This document shows, piece after piece, positions 38,816 to 46,137 of a stretch of DNA of 64,000 bases (its first letter is position 1; the number at the start of each line of letters is the position of its first letter). The stretch covers positions 186,001 to 250,000 of the forward strand of contig CAITIE010000064.1 of NCBI GenBank assembly GCA_903892355.1, in the 5' to 3' direction. The DNA comes from an uncultured Pirellula sp. GTDB taxonomy: Bacteria > Planctomycetota > Planctomycetia > Pirellulales > Pirellulaceae. Below the pieces are notes generated by a model that was not told the DNA's origin, searched no databases, and saw nothing but the letters and a program-made list of their open reading frames with translations. The translations under genes were made by a program, and so were the position numbers.

Positions 38816-38857
38816 CGGCTGATGTTGGAATCGGCTGATGTTATAAACGGCTGATGT
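38816..38857. repeat. 16-bp-period repeat x3 around the xylB stop codon
   Basis: The 10-bp core CGGCTGATGT recurs at 38816, 38832 and 38848 with an exact 16-bp period. In the xylB direction the first copy is coding sequence (...ACATCAGCCG...), the stop codon falls right after it, and the other two copies are downstream. Confidence 0.9.
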
Positions 38858-40358
38858 CGACGAATCGATCTTTCAAGGATTGGTACAGCCGCTGGTAGAC
38901 AGGGAAACCGGCATCGTATTTCTTTTGTGCGGGTTTGCGAGGCGCCACTTTCTCGACCACCGATATGGTCGCTTTGCACGCCTCTTCGATATTCTTAAAT
39001 TCCCCATTTCCGACAGCCGCAAGCAAAGCAACACCGAATGCGGGACCTTGTTCGGCATTGATGGTGCAGACTTTTTGCCCAAAGGAGTCCGCAAGGATTT
39101 GCTTCCAAAGTGCGCTCTTGGCCCCTCCACCACTCAATCGAATTTCTTTGACCGGCACGCCGAGGGTTTGAATGATCTCCAGGCTTTCGCGGAGCGAGTA
39201 GCCAACACCTTCCATGACCGATCGCGCCAGATGGCCGCGACCATGCTTGTTGGTTAGGCCGATAAAGCAGCCGCGGGCGTTTGCATCGGCGTGGGGTGTT
39301 CGTTCGCCAGCGAGGTAGGGCAGGAAGAAGAGACCCTCGGAGCCGGGGGCGACGTGATCGGCCTCTTGGTTCAAAACCTCGTACGGATCGATCCCTTTCT
39401 TTTTCATCAATTCGGAACAGAGTTGGCTCGCGAACCATTGCAGGGAACCAGCGGCGGAGAGAGTCACGCCCATCATGTGCCATTTTCCATGAACGGCATG
39501 GCAAAAAGTATGCAATCGCCCCGCTGCATCGTATTGAGGAGTATCGCTATGGCAGAAGACGACCCCGGATGTTCCAAGGCTAGCGGTGAGGATCCCTTGG
39601 CGAACAATACCGTTGCCGACGGCCCCGGCAGCGCAATCGCCCGCTCCCGCAACGACTTTGCAGTCGGTGGAGAGGCCCAGTTCCGCAGCGACGTCGCTCC
39701 GAAGGGTTCCGGTGACTTCTTCGGATTCATAGACGCGGGCCAAGATTGCCGGGTCGATATCCAATTTGCTCAGGAGTTCGGTGGACCAATTGCGTTTACG
39801 AACATCGAGTAGCAGCATGCCGCTCGCATCGCTCGCATCGGTTGCCAATTCACCGGTCAGACGGCGACGAATCTCATCCTTGGGGAGGAGAAGGTACTTC
39901 AGGGAATCGTAGTTTTTTGGCTCGTGGTTCCTCAACCAAAGGAGCTTGGGTGCCGTAAAGCCCGTCAAGGCTGGATTCGCAACCATTCGGATCAAGGCTT
40001 CGCGGCCTCCTGCGCGCTGAGTGATTTCATCGCATTCCGCGCTGGTGCGTTGGTCGTTCCAAAGGAGGGCGGGGCGAATCACCTTGCCGCGGGCGTTGAG
40101 GAATACAGACCCATGCATTTGGCCCGACAATCCGATCGCGCGGACCTCATGCGATTTAACCTTGGCTTTCTTGATGACGGCGATCACTGTCGACTTGGTT
40201 GCGTTCCACCAGTCGTCTGGGTTCTGTTCGGTCCAAAGGGGCTTTGGGGTGGCCAGCGGGTAAGTCGCTGTCGCTTCGGCAATCGGATTGCCTGCCGCAT
40301 CGATCAAGAGGCTTTTTGTTCCAGAAGTTCCGATATCGATACCGAGATAATAGGTCAT
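38841..40358 (-). CDS. xylB: Xylulokinase
   Basis: XylB phosphorylates D-xylulose to xylulose 5-phosphate. The 505-residue FGGY-family kinase has YYLGIDIGTSGTKSLLIDAA at the N-terminus (ATP phosphate loop), WTEQNPDDWW (about 42), the substrate motif GLSGQMHGSVFL (about 75), PALLWNDQRTSAECDEI (about 92), VVAGAGDCAAGAVGNGIV (about 235), FFLPYLAGERTPHADANARG (about 344) and RLSGGGAKSALWKQILAD (about 404). The length is normal for XylB. No xylose isomerase or transporter lies nearby; the VCBS protein gene follows on the same strand. FGGY kinases can shift substrates, so another pentulose is possible. Confidence 0.9.
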   Translation of the reverse strand: MTYYLGIDIGTSGTKSLLIDAAGNPIAEATATYPLATPKPLWTEQNPDDWWNATKSTVIAVIKKAKVKSHEVRAIGLSGQMHGSVFLNARGKVIRPALLWNDQRTSAECDEITQRAGGREALIRMVANPALTGFTAPKLLWLRNHEPKNYDSLKYLLLPKDEIRRRLTGELATDASDASGMLLLDVRKRNWSTELLSKLDIDPAILARVYESEEVTGTLRSDVAAELGLSTDCKVVAGAGDCAAGAVGNGIVRQGILTASLGTSGVVFCHSDTPQYDAAGRLHTFCHAVHGKWHMMGVTLSAAGSLQWFASQLCSELMKKKGIDPYEVLNQEADHVAPGSEGLFFLPYLAGERTPHADANARGCFIGLTNKHGRGHLARSVMEGVGYSLRESLEIIQTLGVPVKEIRLSGGGAKSALWKQILADSFGQKVCTINAEQGPAFGVALLAAVGNGEFKNIEEACKATISVVEKVAPRKPAQKKYDAGFPVYQRLYQSLKDRFVDISRL

Positions 40359-40439
40359 GCTGTTGCTTGGATCTGAATTGTGGGTTGAAATAGAGTTCTT
40401 AGATCATACTGAGTTCCACAAGGGGCGAGAATAGACCGC

Positions 40440-41963
40440 ATGGTTTGCAAAACTTTCATCCGATCGGGATTTCACGGTTTTGAGTTCCCTCGCTCCAGCC
40501 TCGCGCTTGGGTGCGGTTCCTTTCTGATAATCGGCTTGATGTTGGTCGGCTGCACGCCGGAAAGCGACGCGGACAAGCCTTTCTCGGGAACCTCTGCTTC
40601 TGCCAAGTCTGGTTTGGACGGGAAGAAAACCGACAAACGTTCCGCTGCTCAATTACCGCCGCTGAAGATCGCGTTGGTGGAAGCACCCGAGTTAGAATCG
40701 GAGCTGAGTTTGCGTTGGCAAACTGTTTCCGACCAAGGCTTGCAGATGGTCAAAATGACTCGAGCTGAATTATTGACTGGTGATGTCAGCACGCTCGATG
40801 GGATCATCTTCCACGCGGATTTTCTCGGGAGTCTTTTCGATCGGGGATGGATCGCACCCGTGCCAGCGCAGGTCCTCGCGAGGTTGAATGGGAGCGCATT
40901 GTTGGTCAAAGAGAACTCGAACGATGAAAGCTCTGAAGGGGCGGGCGATCCCTATGCGAATTGGCCCAGCCGATGGCGCAGTGTGAGCAACTTTGGTGGC
41001 AAGCCGATGGCTGTACCATTGGGAGCTCCGTCGTGGATCGCCATTACTGCTGGAATCGATCCCCAGCCGCTGCTCGATTTGCATCAAGCCATTATCAGCA
41101 ATCAGAACACATCTGAGATCAGCGCTCGCACGTGGGATGATTTTCTCACACGTGCTGAACAAGTGACGCTTGCGAATCGCGAAGCGAATCTTGCCGCATT
41201 AAGGGAATCGCTTGCGAGCGTGAACGCAGAACAGAAAAAATATCTCGTCGATCGGTTTCTGTGGATGCTTTCGTTCAGCGAATCTCGTTACCGAGGTCTG
41301 TTCGATTTGTTCAAATTACAAGCACGCGTCAATTTGCCGGAGTTCGTTCGAACCGCTAAGAACCTTCATCGTTTGGCGGTGATTGAGCCCAAGACGATTT
41401 TGGCCACACCGGTCGAAGCCTGGGAAAGCGTCGCTGTTGGATCTTCAAGATTTGCGATAGGCTTCCCGAGTACCGATGGGCAACAACGATTGAGCCGTCA
41501 GGATGCGGCAACGAAGCCTGCGGTGTTACCTCTGGTATGGAATGGTGCGGATGGGTTGGTCATCTCGATGGGGCGACGGACACGACAGTCGGCATCTGCT
41601 GCTGATTTTCTCGTCTGGGTCGCTTCCGAGGATCAACGGGTCGCGTTGCAGCCGATCTCGGCGCGGATTGAATTGCTGGACAGCGACCACGATCGAAATT
41701 TGGTCCGCGAAGATTATCGCGATTACCAAACCATGCAGCGTCTGGAGTCCTCGCATTTGTCGATGGAGTTAACCCCGCGGTTTTTTAGGAACGATCAGTA
41801 CCGAGAACTGCTTGGGGATGCTCTGGTCGATATTCTTCGAGACCCCGATCAAGCGGAAAAACGGCTCGCCCAATGCAAGAAGGCTTGGGATCATCTGACC
41901 GATGAAATCGGTAAGGAAAAGCTGCGGGTCAGCTTGGAATCGGCGAGCGGTTACTCAAAGTAA
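40440..41963 (+). CDS. Lipoprotein resembling extracellular solute-binding proteins
   Basis: A 507-residue protein with a lipoprotein signal: a basic N-region, hydrophobic GCGSFLIIGLMLVGCTPES and a lipobox LVGC (Cys near residue 38). After a Ser/Lys-rich linker the sequence (LKIALVEAPELESELSLRW, LDGIIFHADFLGSLFDRGWI, NFGGKPMAVPLGAPSWIAIT, VGSSRFAIGFPSTDGQQRL) has the layout of family-1 type periplasmic binding proteins: two alpha/beta lobes with a hinge. No ABC permease or ATPase gene is adjacent, so it may serve a distant transporter or have another role. It is divergent from xylB and followed at once by a 25-bp tandem repeat. The similarity is by pattern only. Confidence 0.7.
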   Translation: MVCKTFIRSGFHGFEFPRSSLALGCGSFLIIGLMLVGCTPESDADKPFSGTSASAKSGLDGKKTDKRSAAQLPPLKIALVEAPELESELSLRWQTVSDQGLQMVKMTRAELLTGDVSTLDGIIFHADFLGSLFDRGWIAPVPAQVLARLNGSALLVKENSNDESSEGAGDPYANWPSRWRSVSNFGGKPMAVPLGAPSWIAITAGIDPQPLLDLHQAIISNQNTSEISARTWDDFLTRAEQVTLANREANLAALRESLASVNAEQKKYLVDRFLWMLSFSESRYRGLFDLFKLQARVNLPEFVRTAKNLHRLAVIEPKTILATPVEAWESVAVGSSRFAIGFPSTDGQQRLSRQDAATKPAVLPLVWNGADGLVISMGRRTRQSASAADFLVWVASEDQRVALQPISARIELLDSDHDRNLVREDYRDYQTMQRLESSHLSMELTPRFFRNDQYRELLGDALVDILRDPDQAEKRLAQCKKAWDHLTDEIGKEKLRVSLESASGYSK

Positions 41964-41965
41964 AA

Positions 41966-42025
41966 GAGAACGCTCCGGCGAACTCATCGCGAGAACGCTC
42001 CGGCGAACTCATCGCGAGAACGCTC
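41966..42025. repeat. 25-bp tandem repeat, 2.4 copies
   Basis: Two exact copies of a 25-bp unit (41966-41990 and 41991-42015) and the first 10 bases of a third follow the lipoprotein stop codon by 2 bp. The unit begins GAGAACGCTCCGGCG. Confidence 0.95.
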
Positions 42026-42191
42026 AATGGTGAAGGACCTATGAAGAAGGATTTCTTCGAGGGACCTTGTGGTGTTTTTTTGTTGGTGCTGATGCCTTCC
42101 ATGGCTATCATAGAAAAATAGGGCGACTCGCCGAATTTCTGTTGCTCGAAATACGCTTCCCTTTGTGTTTTCCTGTGCTTGATTTTTTCTT

Positions 42192-43847
42192 ATGCTACGA
42201 TTCTGCAAGCTCGCTCTGAAGTTCCTTGCTGCGACCATTGTGGCTCCGTTCCGTGCGGTCGGTGAGTTGGCGGGTTGGATTGGGCTCTCCACGAAAGCGA
42301 CTTTTGACACGTCTGAGACAGAGCATCGTCGGCCGTGGTGGCAACAGCTTTTTCTCGGTCCAGTCGATTGGCTTCGAAAAATCTTCAACTGGATTGCGTT
42401 CATTGTAGCGCTCCCCTTTGCGGGGCTCAAGGAAAACCGTCGACGTCGTGATAGGGCGGTCGCAGGTATACCTGCAGTAGTGATGGGAGTCTTAGTGGGT
42501 TCCTTGGTTTGGTATGCCGTCGCTTCTGCTCGCTCGGTCAATGCTCGCTACATCCTTCAATTTGACGAAGCGGCCAACACAGACGATTTTGCGAAAGCGC
42601 GTTCGATCGGAAATCACTTGATCGCCCAAGGGACTCGGACGAGTCCAGAGCCTGCGCTTCGGTTCTGTAAGTTGCTGGCAGAGAACGATGAATTAGAACG
42701 AGGGAACGCCCTTATCGAAGCTCTGGCGCCAGATGACAGTCCGGGGTATCCTCCTGCTCACGAACAGCGGGCAATCGGTTATGCGAACCTGATCGCACGC
42801 GGTGCCAGCCCACAATATGCGTCGTCGTTGCTCTGGCATCTGAACCAAGCAGGAAATCGCAACAGTGAAAGTATCAGCTTGGCCTGGGCCACGTACTACC
42901 GGGCAACAGGTCAACTTGAGCCATGCATACGCGCCTTCGAAGTGGCAGCTCGCAGCAACCCGGATCACTATTTTTCCGCAGCCGATCTCTGCAGCATCAA
43001 CCGAGATAGGGATAGCGCGGAAAAACTGATGAAGTTAGCCCGGGATGAGTTTCGTCGGCGACTGGCTCAAGACCCCCTCGATACAAAATCGAGAATCCAG
43101 CTAGCCCAAGCCATGGCTAGGCTCGAGCAATTTGACGAAGCGGAACAAACGGTGCGGGCGGGAATGCAATTGCAGTCGGACGACGTGAACCTCGTCCAGG
43201 CCTTGGCCAACCTCGAATTGATTAGGTATGAACGCGCGAATCAGTTGCAGCAACCTCTCGATACACGGCTGGAGCATTTGCTGAAAGCCTTCAACATTCT
43301 TCGTGATCCTTCGATCGTTTTTGATCGTATGGTGCGGTTGTATCGAGATGCAAGCGATGAAAACGACAGATTGAAAATACGAGCATTCTTTGATGAGCAG
43401 CTGCACCAGAAGGAAGCAACACCAGTGGGTCACTTTGCGCTCAGCGTGATCGCGGTTCTTGAGGAGGATACCGAGGAGGCCATCCGGCAACTCGAACGGA
43501 CGCTAGAACTGGATCCTGAGCAAACGCTTGTCAAAAACAATCTTGCGTGGCTACTGGCAGCCAGAGAATCACCAGATCTCGATCGAGCAATGGAACTTGC
43601 GAGTTCCGCCGTGGCAAAGGCCCCCCAGATCGCGACCTACCGAGATACCCTGGGTACGATTCTGTTGAAGCGTGGTGATGCCGCTCAAGCGGTAACGGAG
43701 TTGGAACGGGCGCTGCCAGGGATGCCGCCAAATGACCGTTATAAAGTGCATCGCAAACTAGCTCAGGCTTACCAGGCGTTGGGCAACGAAGATCTCACCG
43801 AGCGTCATCGCAGTAAGAGCGAGCCACTATCGCGAGTCAATCATTAG
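42192..43847 (+). CDS. Membrane-anchored TPR protein
   Basis: A 551-residue protein. The N-terminal 120 residues hold amphipathic and hydrophobic segments (FLAATIVAPFRAVGELAGWI, WIAFIVALPFAGL) and one clear transmembrane helix (AGIPAVVMGVLVGSLVWYAV, about 96-115). The rest is a solenoid of TPR-like helix pairs (AKARSIGNHLIAQG, QAMARLEQFDEAEQTVRAGM, DTEEAIRQLERTLELDPEQT, DAAQAVTELERALPGMPPND), probably outside the cytoplasm. Such proteins scaffold envelope complexes. The ATG at 42192 sits in AT-rich DNA without a ribosome binding site. It lies downstream of the solute-binding-like lipoprotein gene with a 228-bp gap; a link between them is inference. Confidence 0.82.
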   Translation: MLRFCKLALKFLAATIVAPFRAVGELAGWIGLSTKATFDTSETEHRRPWWQQLFLGPVDWLRKIFNWIAFIVALPFAGLKENRRRRDRAVAGIPAVVMGVLVGSLVWYAVASARSVNARYILQFDEAANTDDFAKARSIGNHLIAQGTRTSPEPALRFCKLLAENDELERGNALIEALAPDDSPGYPPAHEQRAIGYANLIARGASPQYASSLLWHLNQAGNRNSESISLAWATYYRATGQLEPCIRAFEVAARSNPDHYFSAADLCSINRDRDSAEKLMKLARDEFRRRLAQDPLDTKSRIQLAQAMARLEQFDEAEQTVRAGMQLQSDDVNLVQALANLELIRYERANQLQQPLDTRLEHLLKAFNILRDPSIVFDRMVRLYRDASDENDRLKIRAFFDEQLHQKEATPVGHFALSVIAVLEEDTEEAIRQLERTLELDPEQTLVKNNLAWLLAARESPDLDRAMELASSAVAKAPQIATYRDTLGTILLKRGDAAQAVTELERALPGMPPNDRYKVHRKLAQAYQALGNEDLTERHRSKSEPLSRVNH

Positions 43848-43880
43848 GGTAGGTCCTGTTCAAGCAGGTTGTATCCAAAC

Positions 43881-43928
43881 TGCAGTGCAATCACCCGCAG
43901 TGCAATCACCCGCAGTGCAATCGACTTC
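43881..43928. repeat. 16-bp tandem repeat x3 between convergent genes
   Basis: YGCAGTGCAATCACCC occurs three times in tandem at 43881, 43897 and 43913 (the last copy decays after 12 bases). It lies in the 92-bp gap between the TPR gene stop and the convergent proline-rich gene, ending 11 bp from the latter's stop. Confidence 0.95.
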
Positions 43929-43939
43929 AGGGGTGCTCT

Positions 43940-45133
43940 TCACTCGCTCGGCTCCGACGGCTTGGTCGTCTGCGAAGAGGCTTCATTCGCCGAATCCTCA
44001 ATCACCTCGCTCTGCGGCGTTGTGCTCGGATCCGTTGGGAGTAGTGAAGCAGGACCAACCTCTGCGGGTACCGATGACACACCTGGTTTTGGGGTGACGC
44101 TAGGTGGATTGGGGTAGGCTCCAGGTCGGATGTAGGAAGGTTGTGGCGGAGTGGGGTAAGATGGATAGGCGTTCGGATAGGGAGCGTACGCTGGATTGGG
44201 CATGCCAGGGGGCGAGTAGGGGTGAGCGGGAAATTGGTTAGGCGTGCTTAGAAGCATCATTTGCGTTGGGGGAAAGTTGGCGGGCACGGCGGGGGCGGAC
44301 ATTGTTCCCGAAGCAGGACTCAATGCCATCGGCAATCCGATACCCCTGATTTCGGTTGCCGTAGGCTCGTCGAAATCCCATGCCGTTCCATCGATTCGTC
44401 CGACCAAGCTTGCCACGCGATCGGCGATGATCTTGTCCTTGCTAGCTTCTCGCTTTTCGGTCGCTTCCCTGAGTTTCTGCGCTGTTTTCTCTAGCGAATC
44501 GAGCATGCGTTTGGTGACCGAATGCTTTTCTTCAAATTCAGAGGTTACAATTTTTTTGATTTGGGATACGAGTTCTTCTTTCTTAGCTTCATCATCGCAT
44601 GCCGCATATTGCTGAAGCAATCGCGAGGTGGCGAGGGTGCTGCTGTGGCTAGCAGGACTCAAGTGAATGTTGCCCGGTGGCGCGTAGGCTCCCGGTGGCG
44701 CGTAGGCTCCGGAGGATACGTGGACCGAGGAAGGTACATATCCCGTGGACGCGGAGATCGTAGGTAGAGGATAAGGTGTCGGATAACTCGGATTTGGATG
44801 CGATGGAGGAAACGACTGCGGGCCTGGTGTCCATTGCTGGACGCCCGAATGTGGGAGCGAAGCAATCGGGCCGCCTGGGTACGGCGCAACCACATGCGGA
44901 TAAGGTGTAGTGCCAGGTGGGACCATGGCGGGCATGGGTGGGACCATGGCGGGCATGGGGATTTGCCTAGCATTTGGATTGGGCAACGGAACCGGGTTGG
45001 AATTAGGCCCCCATTTGTCGTTTTGCGGACGATTATTCTGCTGTGCAAACAGCATTTCTCGAGCGGCGAAGCCGACGACGAAGATACTTCCCAACGCTCC
45101 CGCGACAACAATCCATTTCTGAGTACTCTTCAT
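43940..45133 (-). CDS. Exported proline/tyrosine-rich protein
   Basis: ATG 45133 gives MKSTQKWIVVAGALGSIFVV as a signal anchor or signal peptide (cleavage possibly after MLFA); the ORF extends 8 codons further. The protein (397 aa) is dominated by Pro, Tyr, Ala and Ser: MPAMVPP and GAYAPPG units are duplicated in tandem, and the C-terminal third has repeated YPNAYPSYPTPPQPS-like runs. A central helical, charged segment (about residues 165-230, LLQQYAACDDEAKKEELVSQ) is the only ordered part and looks like a coiled coil. This is the pattern of an extracellular matrix or linker protein; function unknown. A 16-bp perfect palindrome sits just before the start codon. Confidence 0.72.
   Translation of the reverse strand: MKSTQKWIVVAGALGSIFVVGFAAREMLFAQQNNRPQNDKWGPNSNPVPLPNPNARQIPMPAMVPPMPAMVPPGTTPYPHVVAPYPGGPIASLPHSGVQQWTPGPQSFPPSHPNPSYPTPYPLPTISASTGYVPSSVHVSSGAYAPPGAYAPPGNIHLSPASHSSTLATSRLLQQYAACDDEAKKEELVSQIKKIVTSEFEEKHSVTKRMLDSLEKTAQKLREATEKREASKDKIIADRVASLVGRIDGTAWDFDEPTATEIRGIGLPMALSPASGTMSAPAVPANFPPTQMMLLSTPNQFPAHPYSPPGMPNPAYAPYPNAYPSYPTPPQPSYIRPGAYPNPPSVTPKPGVSSVPAEVGPASLLPTDPSTTPQSEVIEDSANEASSQTTKPSEPSE
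44673..44708. repeat. 18-bp tandem repeat x2 in the proline-rich gene
   Basis: Two exact copies of CCCGGTGGCGCGTAGGCT (plus strand), encoding two GAYAPP units in frame. Confidence 0.9.
44919..44960. repeat. 21-bp tandem repeat x2 in the proline-rich gene
   Basis: Two copies of a 21-bp unit (44919-44939 and 44940-44960, one end mismatch) encode the heptad MPAMVPP twice in frame. Confidence 0.9.
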
Positions 45134-45153
45134 GCTGATCCACCGTTTGTTGT

Positions 45154-45169
45154 GCAATATTGATATTGC
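45154..45169. promoter_or_regulatory. 16-bp palindrome upstream of the proline-rich gene
   Basis: GCAATAT-TG-ATATTGC, a perfect inverted repeat with 7-bp arms, lies 20 bp before ATG 45133. Its size, symmetry and AT-rich core suit a dimeric repressor site, but no regulator is known here. Confidence 0.35.
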
Positions 45170-45354
45170 CGCTATCCGAGCGCGCCGTTCTGCGATTCAC
45201 CGCCGTGCAGGAGTCTACCGCAAGCAAAAACGGGAGTAAACACGACAATACATCGAGCGGAATCGCCGCGCAAATGCTGTCATTCCCGAACTGTACTACC
45301 AAGAGCTTCGGCAGTTGATGCTACCGGTGTTTCGGCTGCTATCTGTGTCGGGAA

Positions 45355-45933
45355 CTACGACCCGTGTTGGTAGTAGGGGGAGATCATGAGATAGGCGAGG
45401 ACGCCGGTGATCGACACGTAGAGCCATACCGGCATGGCGTATTTTGCGATGCGTCGATGGTCTGAGAAACGACCGAGCAATGCAAATAGAAATGCTCGGA
45501 GAACCAGGGGCAGAACGACAAGGGACAGAACGATGTGTGAGATCAGCACAAAATAATAGACCGGCCGTATCCAGCCTTGTCCGCCAAACGAGGTGGAGGG
45601 GTTGGAAAGATGATACGTGACATAGCAAACAAGAAAGCAGCCGCCGAGGCAGAATGCAGAAGTCAGTGCAAACCGGTGCAACGCGATCTTTTTCGATTTG
45701 ATCGCTATCCAACCGGTGATCAAGAGGATCGAGGTCAGGCCGTTGATAGCTCCGATGGCATGGGGCAAGTAATGCGTCCAGTTCCCGAGGTCGATTTTGG
45801 TACGGATACCTAGTAACAGGGCAACTACGAGAGGAATCGCGATCGAAAGTACGTTCACACCGAGGATGGCTTTTGTGTGGTTCGTATCCGGTTTGGTCGC
45901 CGAGGCATTGTCTGGGAATTGCAACTGAGTCAT
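45355..45933 (-). CDS. DUF420-family membrane protein
   Basis: A 192-residue protein with about five transmembrane helices: AILGVNVLSIAIPLVVALLL, HAIGAINGLTSILLITGWI, FALTSAFCLGGCFLVCYVTY, VYYFVLISHIVLSLVVLPLV and PVWLYVSITGVLAYLMI. The histidine in LPHAIGAING, YVTYHL, and SHIVLS are conserved in the DUF420 family, which is linked to cytochrome c oxidase assembly (CtaM-like) in other bacteria. The order of helices and length fit the family. The neighbours give no respiratory context. A 7-bp stem hairpin lies in its leader. The family assignment is from recalled pattern and seems firm. Confidence 0.85.
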   Translation of the reverse strand: MTQLQFPDNASATKPDTNHTKAILGVNVLSIAIPLVVALLLGIRTKIDLGNWTHYLPHAIGAINGLTSILLITGWIAIKSKKIALHRFALTSAFCLGGCFLVCYVTYHLSNPSTSFGGQGWIRPVYYFVLISHIVLSLVVLPLVLRAFLFALLGRFSDHRRIAKYAMPVWLYVSITGVLAYLMISPYYQHGS

Positions 45934-45957
45934 GGTTCACCAAAGGTCCGCAGGATA

Positions 45958-45977
45958 GCGGGATTGTGGCATCCCGC
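45958..45977 (-). other. Hairpin in the DUF420 gene leader
   Basis: GCGGGAT and ATCCCGC form a perfect 7-bp stem with a 6-nt loop 25-44 bp before the DUF420 start codon. There is no T-run, so a terminator for the upstream gene is unlikely; it may affect mRNA stability or translation. Confidence 0.35.
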
Positions 45978-46137
45978 CTAGAAACCGATCAACATACATC
46001 AGCATACCGGGCCGACAAGGCCTTGCTCGCCTTTGGTGTGAGCCCGTACTGAGTAAGTCCGTTGCGTTCAGGCCAATACGGAGAAGTACTGTGAAGAGAG
46101 GACTATGTATCAGGCGAGTGGTTGCGGATGGCGAACT

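Noticed and set aside
42040..42100. Hairpin GAAGAA-GGAT-TTCTTC followed by a T-run, as a terminator
   Set aside because: The stem is weak and A/T-rich, and the T-run is about 20 bp away from it.
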